A DNA stretch of 51,501 nt, taken from assembly GCA_903927025.1 (NCBI GenBank), contig CAIYLG010000059.1, positions 1 through 51,501 on the forward strand, in the 5' to 3' direction. The DNA comes from an uncultured Armatimonadota bacterium (GTDB lineage Bacteria; Armatimonadota; Fimbriimonadia; Fimbriimonadales; Fimbriimonadaceae). This document shows positions 10,322-20,000 of the stretch, one piece after another; the stretch's first letter is position 1, and each line of letters starts with the position of its first letter. The translations under genes were made by a program, and so were the position numbers. The notes under the pieces were generated by a model. That model made no database searches. It was not told the origin of the DNA and saw nothing but the letters and a program-made list of their open reading frames with translations.

Positions 10322-11161
10322 CTACGGGGCGGAGACTTCGAAGATATTTCGAGCCGTCTCATGGAGGCGAATTCTCTGAAGCTTGGCAGGCAAATGATCT
10401 TTAAGGCGGTTAAAAATCTCGATGCTCACGACCTCAGATGTGGTGGTTCGATTGTCAAACTCGGGGATATCCTCGTTGAGGTTTTTGTGATCGTATCGAT
10501 CGACCACCAGCTCGTTCACAACTCGATCGACTTCACCGATATCCGCGAGCATCCCCGTCCTTGGGTCTGGCGTGCCGGTGACCGAAACCTCAAGCAGGTA
10601 GTTGTGACCATGGCCGGCTTTGTTGTTGCACTTGCCGAAGAGTTCGATGTTTTCTGCATCGCTCAGGGCTGGGCTGTGCAGGCGATGCGAAGCGGCAAAT
10701 TCGTAGGTCCTAGTCAGCGTAATCATATCGGAAGTCTTTGAGAGGTCAAGTTCGGCAAACAGCCGGGGCATTTCTTCGAGGCGGAGGTTCGTCAAGTTGG
10801 CGCCCGTCGGGAGGACACCAGGATGAGACAGAACCTCGGCGATGTACTGAATAAGGTTCTCTAGCGAGCTGGACTGCGATGCAAACGCGGGAATCTCATC
10901 GTTGATGCTCTTCTGATCAAACTGGCTCAAAATGTGTGCCTTAAGCGCATCGTCAACCCGCTTGATGTTCACCACCATCCCGGTAGACGCATCAACCAGT
11001 CCTTCAACCGTCACGTCCAGCACATAGTTGTGGCCGTGGTTGTAGCGGGAAGCCCACCTGCCAAAGAGCTCGCGGTTTTGGATTTCGTCCAGATCATTGA
11101 TCCAATAGCGGTGACCGCTTGAGAACGTCACTTTCCGGGTCATTCGAACGGTTCCGCTCAT
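10322..11161 (-). CDS. Tandem 6-pyruvoyl-tetrahydropterin synthase / QueD-like protein
   Basis: A 279-residue fusion of two PTPS-fold domains (about 6-135 and 145-279). PTPS and QueD act on 7,8-dihydroneopterin triphosphate to make tetrahydropterin or the queuosine precursor carboxy-tetrahydropterin. Both domains keep zinc histidines (FSSGHRYW with NHGHNY; FAASHRLH with GHGHNY) and the late glutamate (LRLEEMPRLF; RLHETARNIF). The second domain has the catalytic cysteine in FGKCNNKAGHGHNY. In the first domain that position reads FGRWASRYNHGHNY, so domain 1 lacks the cysteine. I chose ATG 11161, with AGGAG 5 bases upstream; a GTG three bases earlier is possible. The start overlaps the permease stop, placing the gene last in the transporter operon. 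Single-domain members have about 120-140 residues, so this is a true duplication. Confidence 0.87.
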   Translation of the reverse strand: MSGTVRMTRKVTFSSGHRYWINDLDEIQNRELFGRWASRYNHGHNYVLDVTVEGLVDASTGMVVNIKRVDDALKAHILSQFDQKSINDEIPAFASQSSSLENLIQYIAEVLSHPGVLPTGANLTNLRLEEMPRLFAELDLSKTSDMITLTRTYEFAASHRLHSPALSDAENIELFGKCNNKAGHGHNYLLEVSVTGTPDPRTGMLADIGEVDRVVNELVVDRYDHKNLNEDIPEFDNRTTTSEVVSIEIFNRLKDHLPAKLQRIRLHETARNIFEVSAP

Positions 11162-12021
11162 CACTTCTCCTTACGATACGGCTGTCCCAATGATCCCGGC
11201 GAGGATGCCCCTCTCCCAACCAAAACCAAGACTACGAGAGCAATCAGGTAGGGCAAGGCGATCATCAATTGGAAGGGCACCTTCCAACCATAGGTTTGGA
11301 ACTTATACTGCAGGCTCTCGGCAAAGCCAATCAGGAGTGCGGCGAGGAAGGCGAATTGGGGCTTCCACCGTCCGAACGTCACCATCGCAATCGCGACGAA
11401 CCCTCGCCCAGCGGTCATGTTCTCTGCAAATGACCCTGTGATCACCAGAGCTAGATAGCTCCCGGCGAGACCAGCATAGATTCCTCCGATGAGCAGGGCC
11501 TGCATCCGGAGTCGATTGACCGAGAACCCAGAGGCATCAGCCGCCTTTGGGTACTCGCCACACGCCCGCACCGCAAGACCCCAACCCGTCCGGCTGATGA
11601 GGAACCAAAGAGCTGGCACGCTGAGCAACATCAGAACCATAAGTGGGTCCACTCCGTGCCATGCAGGAATGCGACCAACACTGAGCAACTGACCGCTCTG
11701 GCCAAATTTCGACCGAAAGAGAGTGCCCGTCAAGCCGAGCGCAAGCAGGTTGACGGCGGTACCGACCACGACCTGGTCGGCGGCGAGGATAATTGCAAAG
11801 AATCCAAACAGACCCGCGGTCGCAACCCCGGTTCCAACTCCGGCCACCAACCCCAAGTACGGCGAATGAGTGGTGTAGCACACCAGCATCGCGAAGAAGG
11901 AGGCAATCAGCATCGCGCCCTCCAGACCGATGTTGATGACACCACCTCGCTGGGTGACCACCTCTCCCATCGCGGCCAAAGCCACCGGAGCGGCGTACTG
12001 GAGTAGGGAGATGAACTCCAT
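11161..12021 (-). CDS. BMP-type ABC transporter permease (NupQ-like)
   Basis: A 286-residue, highly hydrophobic permease of the branched-chain/ribose type (BPD_transp_2). The motif GEVVTQRGGVINIGLEGAM is characteristic of the second permease of nucleoside importers such as NupQ/YufQ. Eight or more membrane segments are visible. It lies directly after the other permease (stop at 12022) and its stop overlaps the start of the tandem PTPS gene, so all are in one operon. The substrate class, purine nucleosides or related bases, is inferred from the family. Confidence 0.88.
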   Translation of the reverse strand: MEFISLLQYAAPVALAAMGEVVTQRGGVINIGLEGAMLIASFFAMLVCYTTHSPYLGLVAGVGTGVATAGLFGFFAIILAADQVVVGTAVNLLALGLTGTLFRSKFGQSGQLLSVGRIPAWHGVDPLMVLMLLSVPALWFLISRTGWGLAVRACGEYPKAADASGFSVNRLRMQALLIGGIYAGLAGSYLALVITGSFAENMTAGRGFVAIAMVTFGRWKPQFAFLAALLIGFAESLQYKFQTYGWKVPFQLMIALPYLIALVVLVLVGRGASSPGSLGQPYRKEK

Positions 12022-13053
12022 TTAGCCCGCCTCCACGGCAACACGTCGATCCGAGTACGCCTTGATTCCCACGTACCCAAGCACCGCTACGGCCTGAATG
12101 ATATAGACGAGCGTAGCCCCCGCGCTTGTAAACCGAGCCAGGTTTTCAGACCCGGCGAACAGAGCCCCAAAGAACACGGAACTGCCCACGCACGCCAATG
12201 GGTGCAATGCTCCCAGCAGGGCGACAGGAATTCCTAGGAAACCCCACTGCTGCGAGAAGTCCGTTCCCAGTTGCCCGGCAATTCCGACGTACTCAATGCC
12301 GCCCGCCAGTCCGCAGAGGGCACCCGAAACCATCATCCCCTGAAGCTGATATCGGGATGCATCGATCCGGCTCGCCCTTGCCGCATTTGGATTTTCACCA
12401 ACAAGCCGGAGGCAGAACCCCGGCCTAGTTCTATATAGGTAGATAAACACTGCAACCGCCGCGATTAGGGGCAGCATCGTTCCGAGATGAACGTCCATCT
12501 GGCGGGACAGCTTCGGGAGCATCACCGCATCGGGAAGGGTCTCGGTGAGGGGCACCTGCATCTTGGATTGCTGAAGGGGTCCGCTCACGCAGTATCCCAA
12601 AAACTGCAGGGCGACGAAATTGAGAAGGATGGTGCTGATAACCACGGCAACGCCCCGGCGAACGTACAGCCATCCAGCTAACCATGCCCAGAACGCTCCA
12701 CCGATGCAACAGGACAGAAGGATCAGTGTCGTCGAGACCCAGGCTGGCGCAGGATGCGGTCCAAACGCAAGAAACTTCGCCGCGGCTGCGCCAAAGACTC
12801 CGCCGACGATGAACTGCCCTTCACCGCCAATGTTGTACATTCCTGACCGCCAAGCGACGACCATGCCAAGCCCCGTAAGCAAGAGGGGGCAAGCTTTAAC
12901 CGCCGTTCTTGAGATGGCAAACTTGTCGCCGAACGCTCCATCGGCAAGCATTTTGAGGCTCTCCCCAACCGGAAGCCGAAACGCCAGGAGCGTTAGCACG
13001 AGCACGACAATCAGCCCACCGATCATCACGACGGGTTTGACGAAATTCTTCAA
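12022..13053 (-). CDS. BMP-type ABC transporter permease (NupP-like)
   Basis: A 343-residue membrane protein with an N-terminal anchor helix (VVMIGGLIVVLVLTLLAF) and several further segments. The family sequence WRSGMYNIGGEGQF is the counterpart of the INIGLEGAM motif in the partner permease. It forms the heterodimeric channel with the product of 11161-12021. Its start overlaps the ATPase stop by 4 bases, and there is no spacer before the next permease. Confidence 0.88.
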   Translation of the reverse strand: MKNFVKPVVMIGGLIVVLVLTLLAFRLPVGESLKMLADGAFGDKFAISRTAVKACPLLLTGLGMVVAWRSGMYNIGGEGQFIVGGVFGAAAAKFLAFGPHPAPAWVSTTLILLSCCIGGAFWAWLAGWLYVRRGVAVVISTILLNFVALQFLGYCVSGPLQQSKMQVPLTETLPDAVMLPKLSRQMDVHLGTMLPLIAAVAVFIYLYRTRPGFCLRLVGENPNAARASRIDASRYQLQGMMVSGALCGLAGGIEYVGIAGQLGTDFSQQWGFLGIPVALLGALHPLACVGSSVFFGALFAGSENLARFTSAGATLVYIIQAVAVLGYVGIKAYSDRRVAVEAG

Positions 13054-14507
13054 GCTTCGCCACCCACCAACGCTGCGGCACCCGTGTCCTCAAGCAGTCT
13101 GCCCTTGCTAAGAAACATCGTTCGGTCTGAGAGAGCGTAAAGCTCATCGAGGTCTGCCGAAAACAGAAGAACCGCCGCTCCTCGCTGTCGAGCTTCCAGA
13201 ATTCGATCGTGGACGTACTGCGTGGCCTTGATGTCCAACCCTCGGGTTGGATTAACGACGATCAGCAGGTTGGGATCTCGATCCAGCGTGCGGCTAACCA
13301 CCACCTTCTGCTGATTTCCACCGCTCAAGCTCTTGGCCGAATCATTTGGACTGCCTGCCTTGATGGAGAACCGCGCTATTAGGTCTTGGGACCATTCACG
13401 AACGGCCCTCATCGCAAGAAATGGCCCTTTGAAAAGGCTTTTCCGCCGCAGCGCAGAAATCAGCATGTTGTCCTGAATAGACATTCCCAGCGCCAGTCCG
13501 TCTCGCTGACGGTCCTGTGGAACATATCCAATCACGGGGAATTCTGCGTCAAATGGCTTCGCTTGCCATGTCAGCTCGCCTCCTTTCACGGTGCGTACCT
13601 GCGCTACCGCTTCCGCGAGTTCCACTTGGCCGTTGCCATCAACTCCCCCAATTCCAAAGATTTCGCCACGACGAACGGAGAACTTCACGCCGTCGATGGC
13701 CGTTTCGCCCCTGTCACCGAGGACAACGAGGTCCCTTGCCTCAAATCCCTCTCCCTGCTCGCTGGGCCGTTCGAGTGTGTTGGCGGCTGGCAATTCTCCG
13801 ACCATCCACTCCGCAAGCTGTCGAGCCGTCACGTTTGCACGATCTGCGGTCTGGATGAGCTTTCCCAGTCTGAGGACACTGATCCGATCCGCCACGCTGA
13901 GCACTTCGCTGAGTTTGTGGGCGATGAGGACGACGATTTTGCCGGCGTCTCTAAGTCGAACGAGAACGCGGAAAAGCTCCTCCACCTCTAGGGGCGAAAG
14001 CACCGCCGTTGGTTCGTCAAAAATGAGCACGCGCGCATCACCGGAAATCGCTTTGAGGATCTCGATGCGCTGCTGGACGCCAACGGGGAGGGTGCCGGTC
14101 TTGGCTCCCGCATCTAGGTCCCAGCCGAAATCTTTCCCGGAAAGAATCGCCTGAGCGGAATTCTTCAGAGGGTCGATGGGGCTGTACAGCGAGTCCAGTC
14201 TCGCCAGGGAAAGGTTCTCAGCAACGGAGAACTCCGGCACCAGCGTGAAGTGCTGGTGGATCATTTCGATTCCCAAGTTCTTGCACTCAAAAGCGCTTCC
14301 AAGAGGGATGGGTTTACCGTCAAGCAGAACGGTCCCCGCATCAGGTGCGAGGAAACCGGACATCACATTCATGAGGGTGGACTTCCCCGCTCCATTCTCA
14401 CCGAGCACGGCGTGAATCTCGCCGGACCGAAAGGTGAGGGTGACGTCTTGAAGAGCGGTTAGTGCGCCAAATCGCTTGGCCACACCCTTAACCGCGAGTT
14501 CTGACAT
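13050..14507 (-). CDS. Sugar/nucleoside ABC transporter ATP-binding protein, two ATPase domains (NupO-like)
   Basis: A 485-residue protein with two fused ABC domains. The first has a clear Walker A (GENGAGKST) and a Walker B segment ending FDEPTAVL, with the atypical signature LPVGVQQRIEILKA usual for this family. The second has a degenerate Walker A (GVDGNGQVE) but a good signature (LSGGNQQKVVVSR) and NPTRGLDI. This asymmetric pattern is normal for BMP/ribose-type importers. It lies between the binding lipoprotein (upstream) and the permeases (downstream, 4-base overlap) and energises uptake. Confidence 0.92.
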   Translation of the reverse strand: MSELAVKGVAKRFGALTALQDVTLTFRSGEIHAVLGENGAGKSTLMNVMSGFLAPDAGTVLLDGKPIPLGSAFECKNLGIEMIHQHFTLVPEFSVAENLSLARLDSLYSPIDPLKNSAQAILSGKDFGWDLDAGAKTGTLPVGVQQRIEILKAISGDARVLIFDEPTAVLSPLEVEELFRVLVRLRDAGKIVVLIAHKLSEVLSVADRISVLRLGKLIQTADRANVTARQLAEWMVGELPAANTLERPSEQGEGFEARDLVVLGDRGETAIDGVKFSVRRGEIFGIGGVDGNGQVELAEAVAQVRTVKGGELTWQAKPFDAEFPVIGYVPQDRQRDGLALGMSIQDNMLISALRRKSLFKGPFLAMRAVREWSQDLIARFSIKAGSPNDSAKSLSGGNQQKVVVSRTLDRDPNLLIVVNPTRGLDIKATQYVHDRILEARQRGAAVLLFSADLDELYALSDRTMFLSKGRLLEDTGAAALVGGEA

Positions 14508-14527
14508 TTGATCTGATAGGTAGAGGT

Positions 14528-14552
14528 CTAGGCTCCCGATCTGGGAGCCTAG
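14528..14552 (-). terminator. Intercistronic hairpin between binding protein and ATPase genes
   Basis: CTAGGCTCCC (14528-14537) and GGGAGCCTAG (14543-14552) form a perfect 10-bp stem with a 5-base loop. It sits right after the lipoprotein stop and before the ATPase gene. No U-run follows on the minus strand. Partial termination or protection of the lipoprotein mRNA 3' end, raising binding protein over ATPase, is more likely than full termination. Confidence 0.6.
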
Positions 14553-14561
14553 AGTGGGTTC

Positions 14562-15581
14562 TTAGAATTTGTCCTTTGGAACTTTGACCTTGCCGCTCTT
14601 GATGTCAGAGGCGAGGTCCTTGATCTTAGTCTGAACGTCAGTTGGGACCTGCTTGAGGAGATCGGGGTTCAACACGAAGTCGATCGAATCGTTCGCCATT
14701 GCGTATTCGCCAATCGCGCCAGTGTAGACCTTTCGCTTCACAGCGTCGGCGAGTTCCTTGAACGGTGTCTTGGTGATGATGACGGCGCTTCCGATGACTA
14801 CACCCGACGAGTTGCTGTTCTGGTTGGCATTGGAGCCGAACGCATAAACCTTCTTCTCTTTACATGCATCGAACACGCCCTGCGCGGCCGAATTCGCCTG
14901 ATGAATCACGAAGTCCGCTCCCTGAGCGATCACCTGCTCCGTCGCACTCTTGGCGGCGGCGATGTTGCCTTCCACCCCGAAGTAGACGGGAGGAAGCACG
15001 CCAATGCTTGGCTTAGCGGCCTTCGCGCCAGCAGCATATGCCTTCAGCGTAGACACGATGGACGGATAGTTTTGAACGCTGACGCTTCCGATCGTTCCTG
15101 TTTTGCTCATCAGAGCGGCCATGTAGCCGGCGATATAAAAACCCTCTTCCAGATCGAAGCGGAAGGCTCCGACGTTCTTGGCAGTCCCGCCTCCAGACGA
15201 AGTGACAAACACGGTGTCCGGAAAATCTTTGGCCACCTTCATGGCTGGCTCGTTGTACTCAAAGCCGTGACCAAAAACCACATTGTAGTGCTGTTGAGCG
15301 TAGGTGCGCATGTCGTCCGCAATCTTGGTGCCGCTGGACTCCTTCTGGTCAACGGTGGCGCCCATTTCGGACTTAATTGCCTGGAGGCCATCAAAGGCGA
15401 GCGCGTTCCAACCTGAGTCAGATACGGGGCCAGGGGTTAGGAGCGCGACCTTGAATTTAGCCTTGTCCGAATCCGAGGAGACTGACTTAACATCATTCTT
15501 ATCGTTCGAAGACGAATCGCCGCTACCGCAGCCAGCTACAAACAAAACCGCCATCAGCGGAAGGAAGCGCTTCAAGTTCAT
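14562..15581 (-). CDS. BMP-family substrate-binding lipoprotein
   Basis: A 339-residue lipoprotein. The signal sequence ends in the lipobox VAGC (Cys18), followed by a Ser/Asp-rich linker. The mature part begins KFKVALLTPGPVSDSGWN, the standard opening of BMP/Med family receptors for purine nucleosides. Typical later elements are VFGHGFEYNEPAM, FVTSSGGG and FDLEEGFYIAGYMA. It would capture the solute outside the inner membrane and deliver it to the two permeases encoded downstream. It is the first gene of the importer operon. I found no purine, preQ1 or other riboswitch motif in the 110 bases upstream (15582-15691). Confidence 0.9.
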   Translation of the reverse strand: MNLKRFLPLMAVLFVAGCGSGDSSSNDKNDVKSVSSDSDKAKFKVALLTPGPVSDSGWNALAFDGLQAIKSEMGATVDQKESSGTKIADDMRTYAQQHYNVVFGHGFEYNEPAMKVAKDFPDTVFVTSSGGGTAKNVGAFRFDLEEGFYIAGYMAALMSKTGTIGSVSVQNYPSIVSTLKAYAAGAKAAKPSIGVLPPVYFGVEGNIAAAKSATEQVIAQGADFVIHQANSAAQGVFDACKEKKVYAFGSNANQNSNSSGVVIGSAVIITKTPFKELADAVKRKVYTGAIGEYAMANDSIDFVLNPDLLKQVPTDVQTKIKDLASDIKSGKVKVPKDKF

Positions 15582-15691
15582 AAGGGCACCATTTTACAGC
15601 TACGAGCTTCCAAAGATCGAACATTCGACCTAGACAAACCCGCTTCTGAGAGACCTACGAGACTCTGCTTCGATGCGTTAGCGCAGATTTC

Positions 15692-16141
15692 CTACGACTC
15701 GATCGGCATCGGCTCAAGAAGCATCTCTTTGGTGTAGATGAAGTTCTCGCGCCGGTAGTTTGCCAATTCGAAGTCGTTTCGAAGAACAATCGCGCCAGTT
15801 GGGCATGCTTCCTGGCAGTAGCCGCAGAAGATGCATCGGATCATGTTGATCTCGTATCGAACCGCGTATCGCTCGCCGGGTGAGTATCGCTCGGCGTCCG
15901 TGTTCTCTCCGGCCTGGACATAGATGCACCGTGCGGGACAGGCACCCGCGCAGAGAGAGCATCCAATACATCGCTCGAGGCCGCTTTCGTATCGGGTGAG
16001 GACGTGGCGCCAGCGAGTTCTTGGATACTGCGCGCGCTTCTCCTCCGGATACATGATCGTCACCTTCTGGTGAGAAAGGCGCTTTCGGGTAATCCCGAAG
16101 CCAGCGATCATCGGCTTGACGACGTCTTTCAGCAGTTCCAT
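15692..16141 (-). CDS. nuoI: NADH-quinone oxidoreductase subunit I
   Basis: A 149-residue ferredoxin-like subunit of respiratory complex I. Two complete 4Fe-4S motifs are visible, [12 protein letters not shown] and [12 protein letters not shown]. They hold clusters N6a and N6b, which pass electrons to NuoB. The start overlaps the nuoB stop (TAATG). Neither nuoH nor nuoJ follows, so this is part of a dispersed complex I gene set. Confidence 0.95.
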   Translation of the reverse strand: MELLKDVVKPMIAGFGITRKRLSHQKVTIMYPEEKRAQYPRTRWRHVLTRYESGLERCIGCSLCAGACPARCIYVQAGENTDAERYSPGERYAVRYEINMIRCIFCGYCQEACPTGAIVLRNDFELANYRRENFIYTKEMLLEPMPIES

Positions 16142-16722
16142 TAGGATTTCACCTGTTCGAGCTGGCGAGGCGTGGTTTCAATAATTCGGAGATCGTGGAA
16201 AGTCTTAGGTGACTGTCCCTTCTTGATCTTGTCCTGGAGCTTAAGAATGCCGTACAGCAACGCATCAGGAGATGGTGGGCAACCTGGGACGTAGACATCG
16301 ACGGGAACAACTTGGTCGGCCCCCTGAACGATGGCGTAGTTGTTGTACACGCCGCCCGAGGATGCACAGGCACCCATGGACAGCACCCATTTGGGTTCCG
16401 GCATCTGATCGTAAATCTGGCGAAGCACGGGAGCCATCTTCTTACTGAGCCGCCCGGCAATGATCATAAGGTCTGCCTGGCGCGGGCTGGCGCGGAACGC
16501 CTCCATGCCAAACCTGGCGAGATCAAAGCGGGAGCCGGCCGTCGACATCATTTCGATAGCGCAACAGGCGAGGCCGAAAGTCAGCGGCCAGAGGGAGTTG
16601 GCGCGCGCCTGATTGAGAACCGTATCCAGAGTGGTAACGATGACGTTGCCCCCCTTTTCGATGTCTCCAAAGACAGGCGTCGAAGAATCGTGCAGGACAA
16701 CGGTTTCAAGTCGCTTTGGCAT
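16141..16722 (-). CDS. nuoB: NADH-quinone oxidoreductase subunit B
   Basis: A 193-residue complex I subunit that carries the N2 iron-sulfur cluster next to the quinone site. The adjacent cysteines in [10 protein letters not shown], the cysteine in MGACASSGG and the one in [10 protein letters not shown] are the four N2 ligands. The N-terminal extension (about 25 residues before IVTTLD) is longer than in E. coli. The usual neighbours nuoA, nuoC and nuoD are absent; the gene upstream encodes only a 61-residue membrane protein. Confidence 0.96.
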   Translation of the reverse strand: MPKRLETVVLHDSSTPVFGDIEKGGNVIVTTLDTVLNQARANSLWPLTFGLACCAIEMMSTAGSRFDLARFGMEAFRASPRQADLMIIAGRLSKKMAPVLRQIYDQMPEPKWVLSMGACASSGGVYNNYAIVQGADQVVPVDVYVPGCPPSPDALLYGILKLQDKIKKGQSPKTFHDLRIIETTPRQLEQVKS

Positions 16723-16787
16723 GGCTTCCTACCCAGCAGTATACCGAGCAGTTCGCTCGATTCATCTGCGTTCAACGAACGCGAGCG

Positions 16788-16973
16788 CTAGGCTCGTTTC
16801 TTTCTTTCCGAGATCCAGTGGGTGCCGCTGAGAATTGCATCTGCAATGCAAAGCGCTGCTCCCGAATAACCAAGAATCATCGCCAAACCAGAGTTGGTTC
16901 TGCTTATCGCGAACATCGCGATCACGAGCAAGATGCCGAGAGGCACCAGCCACTTCTTCCAGGTAGGCGTCAC
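16788..16973 (-). CDS. Small two-helix membrane protein
   Basis: A 61-residue protein starting at GTG 16973 (VTPTWKKWLVPLG). It has two hydrophobic helices, about residues 9-25 (LVPLGILLVIAMFAI) and 30-50 (LAMILGYSGAALCIADAIL), and a basic tail ERKKRA. A longer upstream frame exists, but its extra 56 residues look non-coding and overlap the mfd leader. It precedes nuoB by 65 bases on the same strand and may be co-transcribed. It is too short for NuoA and lacks NuoA motifs. The family is not recognised. Confidence 0.6.
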   Translation of the reverse strand: MTPTWKKWLVPLGILLVIAMFAISRTNSGLAMILGYSGAALCIADAILSGTHWISERKKRA

Positions 16974-17054
16974 AGGGTCATTATACGGAAGGAGGCTCGA
17001 AGTTGGAGATAGAGATGAAAAGACTACGAAGCAAGAGACTCGTAGATCGAATGG

Positions 17055-17078
17055 TCCGCCGACACTCCCGTCGGCGGA
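17055..17078 (+). promoter_or_regulatory. Hairpin in the mfd leader
   Basis: TCCGCCGAC (17055-17063) pairs perfectly with GTCGGCGGA (17070-17078) around a 6-base loop, 16 bases before the mfd start. The sequence AAGG, the best ribosome-binding candidate, follows at once. The stem could influence mfd translation, or it may be a transcript-stabilising element. There is no T-run for termination. Confidence 0.4.
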
Positions 17079-17094
17079 AGGTAGACTTCTCCCA

Positions 17095-20000
17095 ATGCGC
17101 ACTGCCGACTGGGTACGGCGCCTAATCAGCCTCCCAGCCATTCAGAACACGCTTCTTGATACGCCTCGGTCGTGCGAATGGCAATCCATCGCTTACGAGG
17201 CGCGTCCGCTCCTGCTAGCCGCAGCATACTGCGCACGCCCGAGAAAGGTTCTGGTGGTTACCGCAAGCTACGATCGAGCGCTTGCCTGGCAGGCTAAATT
17301 GGCGCTTGGAGGGGTTAACCCCGAACAGATTTGCCAGCTTCACAGCGGTCAATCCCAACTCTTTGAAGATGCTTCTCCCGAACAGATCGCCCTGTCGGAT
17401 CGGTTAGGGGCCCTGCGTGCCCTTGCCGGAAATCAGCCTCGCATCATCCTCGCTTCTCCCGGCGCCGTTCTTGAGCGAACGCTGCCGAAGGATGTGCTGG
17501 ATGAAGTCGCAGTGGAACTTAGACCCGGCGGAGAGCTGGATTCCGACAAGTTCCTGGACACCCTCAACAAGCTTGGCTACGAATCCCAAGAGCCGGTTCG
17601 CCTTCCTGGACAGTACAGCCGACGTGGCGGCATCATTGATGTCTACGCCACAGGAAGGGACACTCCAGTACGTATTGAGCTGTTTGGAGACGAAATCGAG
17701 TCGATCCGGATGTTCGACCCGAATACTCAGCGCTCGGTAGGAAACGTCGCAACTCTGAACCTATCTCCATCCCGAGAGACGCTTTACACTGCTGATCCCG
17801 AGCAGATTCGCGCCCTCATTCTTGACTCACTTGAGCGAGAGTCCTCGATGCTGGAACCCGAGGCGGCAGCTCGTCTCGAAGAGTTGGTTCGAGGAGACGC
17901 CGATGCAATCGGCCGACACGTCTACTTCGACCGTCTAGACCTCTACCGCCCGATACTTCATTCCGACTCCGGCTGCGCGATAGACCTCCTAGGCGAAGAG
18001 GATCTCCTTGTCCTCGATGAGCCCCTCGAACTTGAAGCAATCGCCTCCCGAGCCGAAACAGAACTCGCCCAGGCGCTGGATGCGCGAACTCAGCGCGGAG
18101 AGATCCTCAGCAGTACTGCCCTCGACTTCATGCTCCCGCCCGAGCATCTGGCAAGCCACAAGCTGACCATCTCAATGAGCGCCATGAATGCGCTTCCGGA
18201 GTGGCTTGAGTTTCCGCTGAAGCTGGAGATCAATGCGATCTCGCTTGACCCGTATAGGGGTCGTGCCGACGCCCTCGCGCTGACTCTGCGCAACTATCAG
18301 AAGGAAGGGATGACGCTGGTCTTCCCCACCGACCAGCCTAACCGCGCCAAGGCGGTTTTGGGGCACGCGGAGATCTTCGCTTCAGAAGTTCCCCCATCTG
18401 ATGAACCCGGCGCCTATTTGGCCCACGGAAACCTCGGTGGCGGCTTCGTCCTTCTCGACCAAAAGATTGCCTTTGTTTCCGATGCCGAACTGTTCGGCGT
18501 AGCCCGCCTCAAGTTGCCCCAGAAGCGCTTTATGGAGGGTCAGCCGATTGCCACCGTGCTGGACCTCAAGCCGGGCGACTATGTGGTTCACATCAACTAC
18601 GGCATTGGGATCTTCCGCGGACTCACCAAGCGAGTGATCGAGGGAGTCGAGCGTGAGTTTCTGTATGTGGAGTACCAAGCTCCAGACAAGCTGTTTGTCC
18701 CTGCCGATCAGTTGGATCGAATCCAGAAGTATCTCAACCCCTCTGACACGAATCCCAAGCTCAACAAGCTGACTGGGGGTGAGTGGCAGCGCACGTTGGG
18801 AAAAGCCAAGGAGGAGGCGAAAGCCTTCGCAAGAGACCTGGTTAAGCTCTACGCAGAGCGCCAGCGCGTCCAGCGAAGACCCTACGGGCCCGACACGCCC
18901 TTCCAGGGTGAAATGGAATCCACCTTCCCATGGGTGGAGACTCCTAGCCAGCTTCAGGCAATCAAGGATGCCAAGCATGACCTTGAGATGGGCTATCCCA
19001 TGGATCGTCTCGTCTGCGGAGACGTAGGCTTCGGAAAGACCGAAGTCGCGATTCGAGCCGCGTTCAAGGCAGTTCAGTCTGGCCGTCAGGTTGCCGTGCT
19101 TTGTCCGACCACGATTCTCAGCGAACAGCACTTCCGCAACTTTAGCGAGCGCCTTGGAGGGTTCCAAACCAAGATTGAGCTGATGAATCGCTTTACCCAC
19201 ACACTGGCGAAGCGGGAGGCGATGGCCGGGCTCAAATCGGGCGAGGTGGAGATCGTGATCGGTACCCACTCCCTGCTCGGAGCCGGAATCGAGTTCAAGG
19301 ACCTTGGGCTTGTCATCATCGACGAAGAACAGAAATTCGGCGTGAAGCAAAAAGAGATGCTCAAGCACCTTCGGACGGAAGTGGACGTGCTCACCCTCAG
19401 TGCCACGCCGATTCCCCGAACCTTGAGCATGGCGCTCATGGACATCCGCCAGATGTCGCTGATCAACGATCCTCCCCCGGGACGACTCCCAATTCGCAGC
19501 TTCCTCCGCCCATTCAGTGCTGAAGTTGTTCGCGAGGCCATGCTCCGTGAGCTCGCCCGCGGTGGACAGATTTTCTATGTCTACAACCGAGTCGAGTCAA
19601 TCGGTCACGTTGCTGAAAAGCTCCGTAAGCTGGTCCCCACCGCCAGAATTGGCGTTGGCCACGGCCAGATGACGGAGAAGGAACTGGAACCGATCATGAT
19701 CGGCTTCATCAAAGGCGAGATCGACGTTCTCCTCAGCACCACGATAATTGAGAACGGCATCGACATCTCGAACGCCAACACCCTGATCATTGAGAATGCC
19801 GACCGATTGGGCCTCTCTCAGCTCTATCAGCTTAGGGGTCGCGTCGGTCGATCCGACCGTCAAGCTTACGCCTACTTCCTGTACGGCAAGGGCAAAGAGC
19901 TTTCGGAAGGGGCTATGGCCCGCCTTCAGGCACTTCAAGAGTTCAGTACGCTCGGTTCGGGATACTCCCTGGCCTTCCGAGACCTGCAAATTCGTGGCGC

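Noticed and set aside
15582-15691. preQ1 or purine riboswitch ahead of the importer operon
   Set aside because: The genes would make one plausible, but no matching loop or junction sequences are present in the 110 bases.
16788-16973. Small membrane protein as NuoA
   Set aside because: It lies where nuoA would be, but it has 61 residues and two helices and lacks the conserved NuoA loop.
16894-17094. Upstream extension of the mfd frame to 16894
   Set aside because: The extra 67 residues have no Mfd character and overlap the minus-strand small membrane gene and the leader hairpin; ATG 17095 begins the conserved protein.
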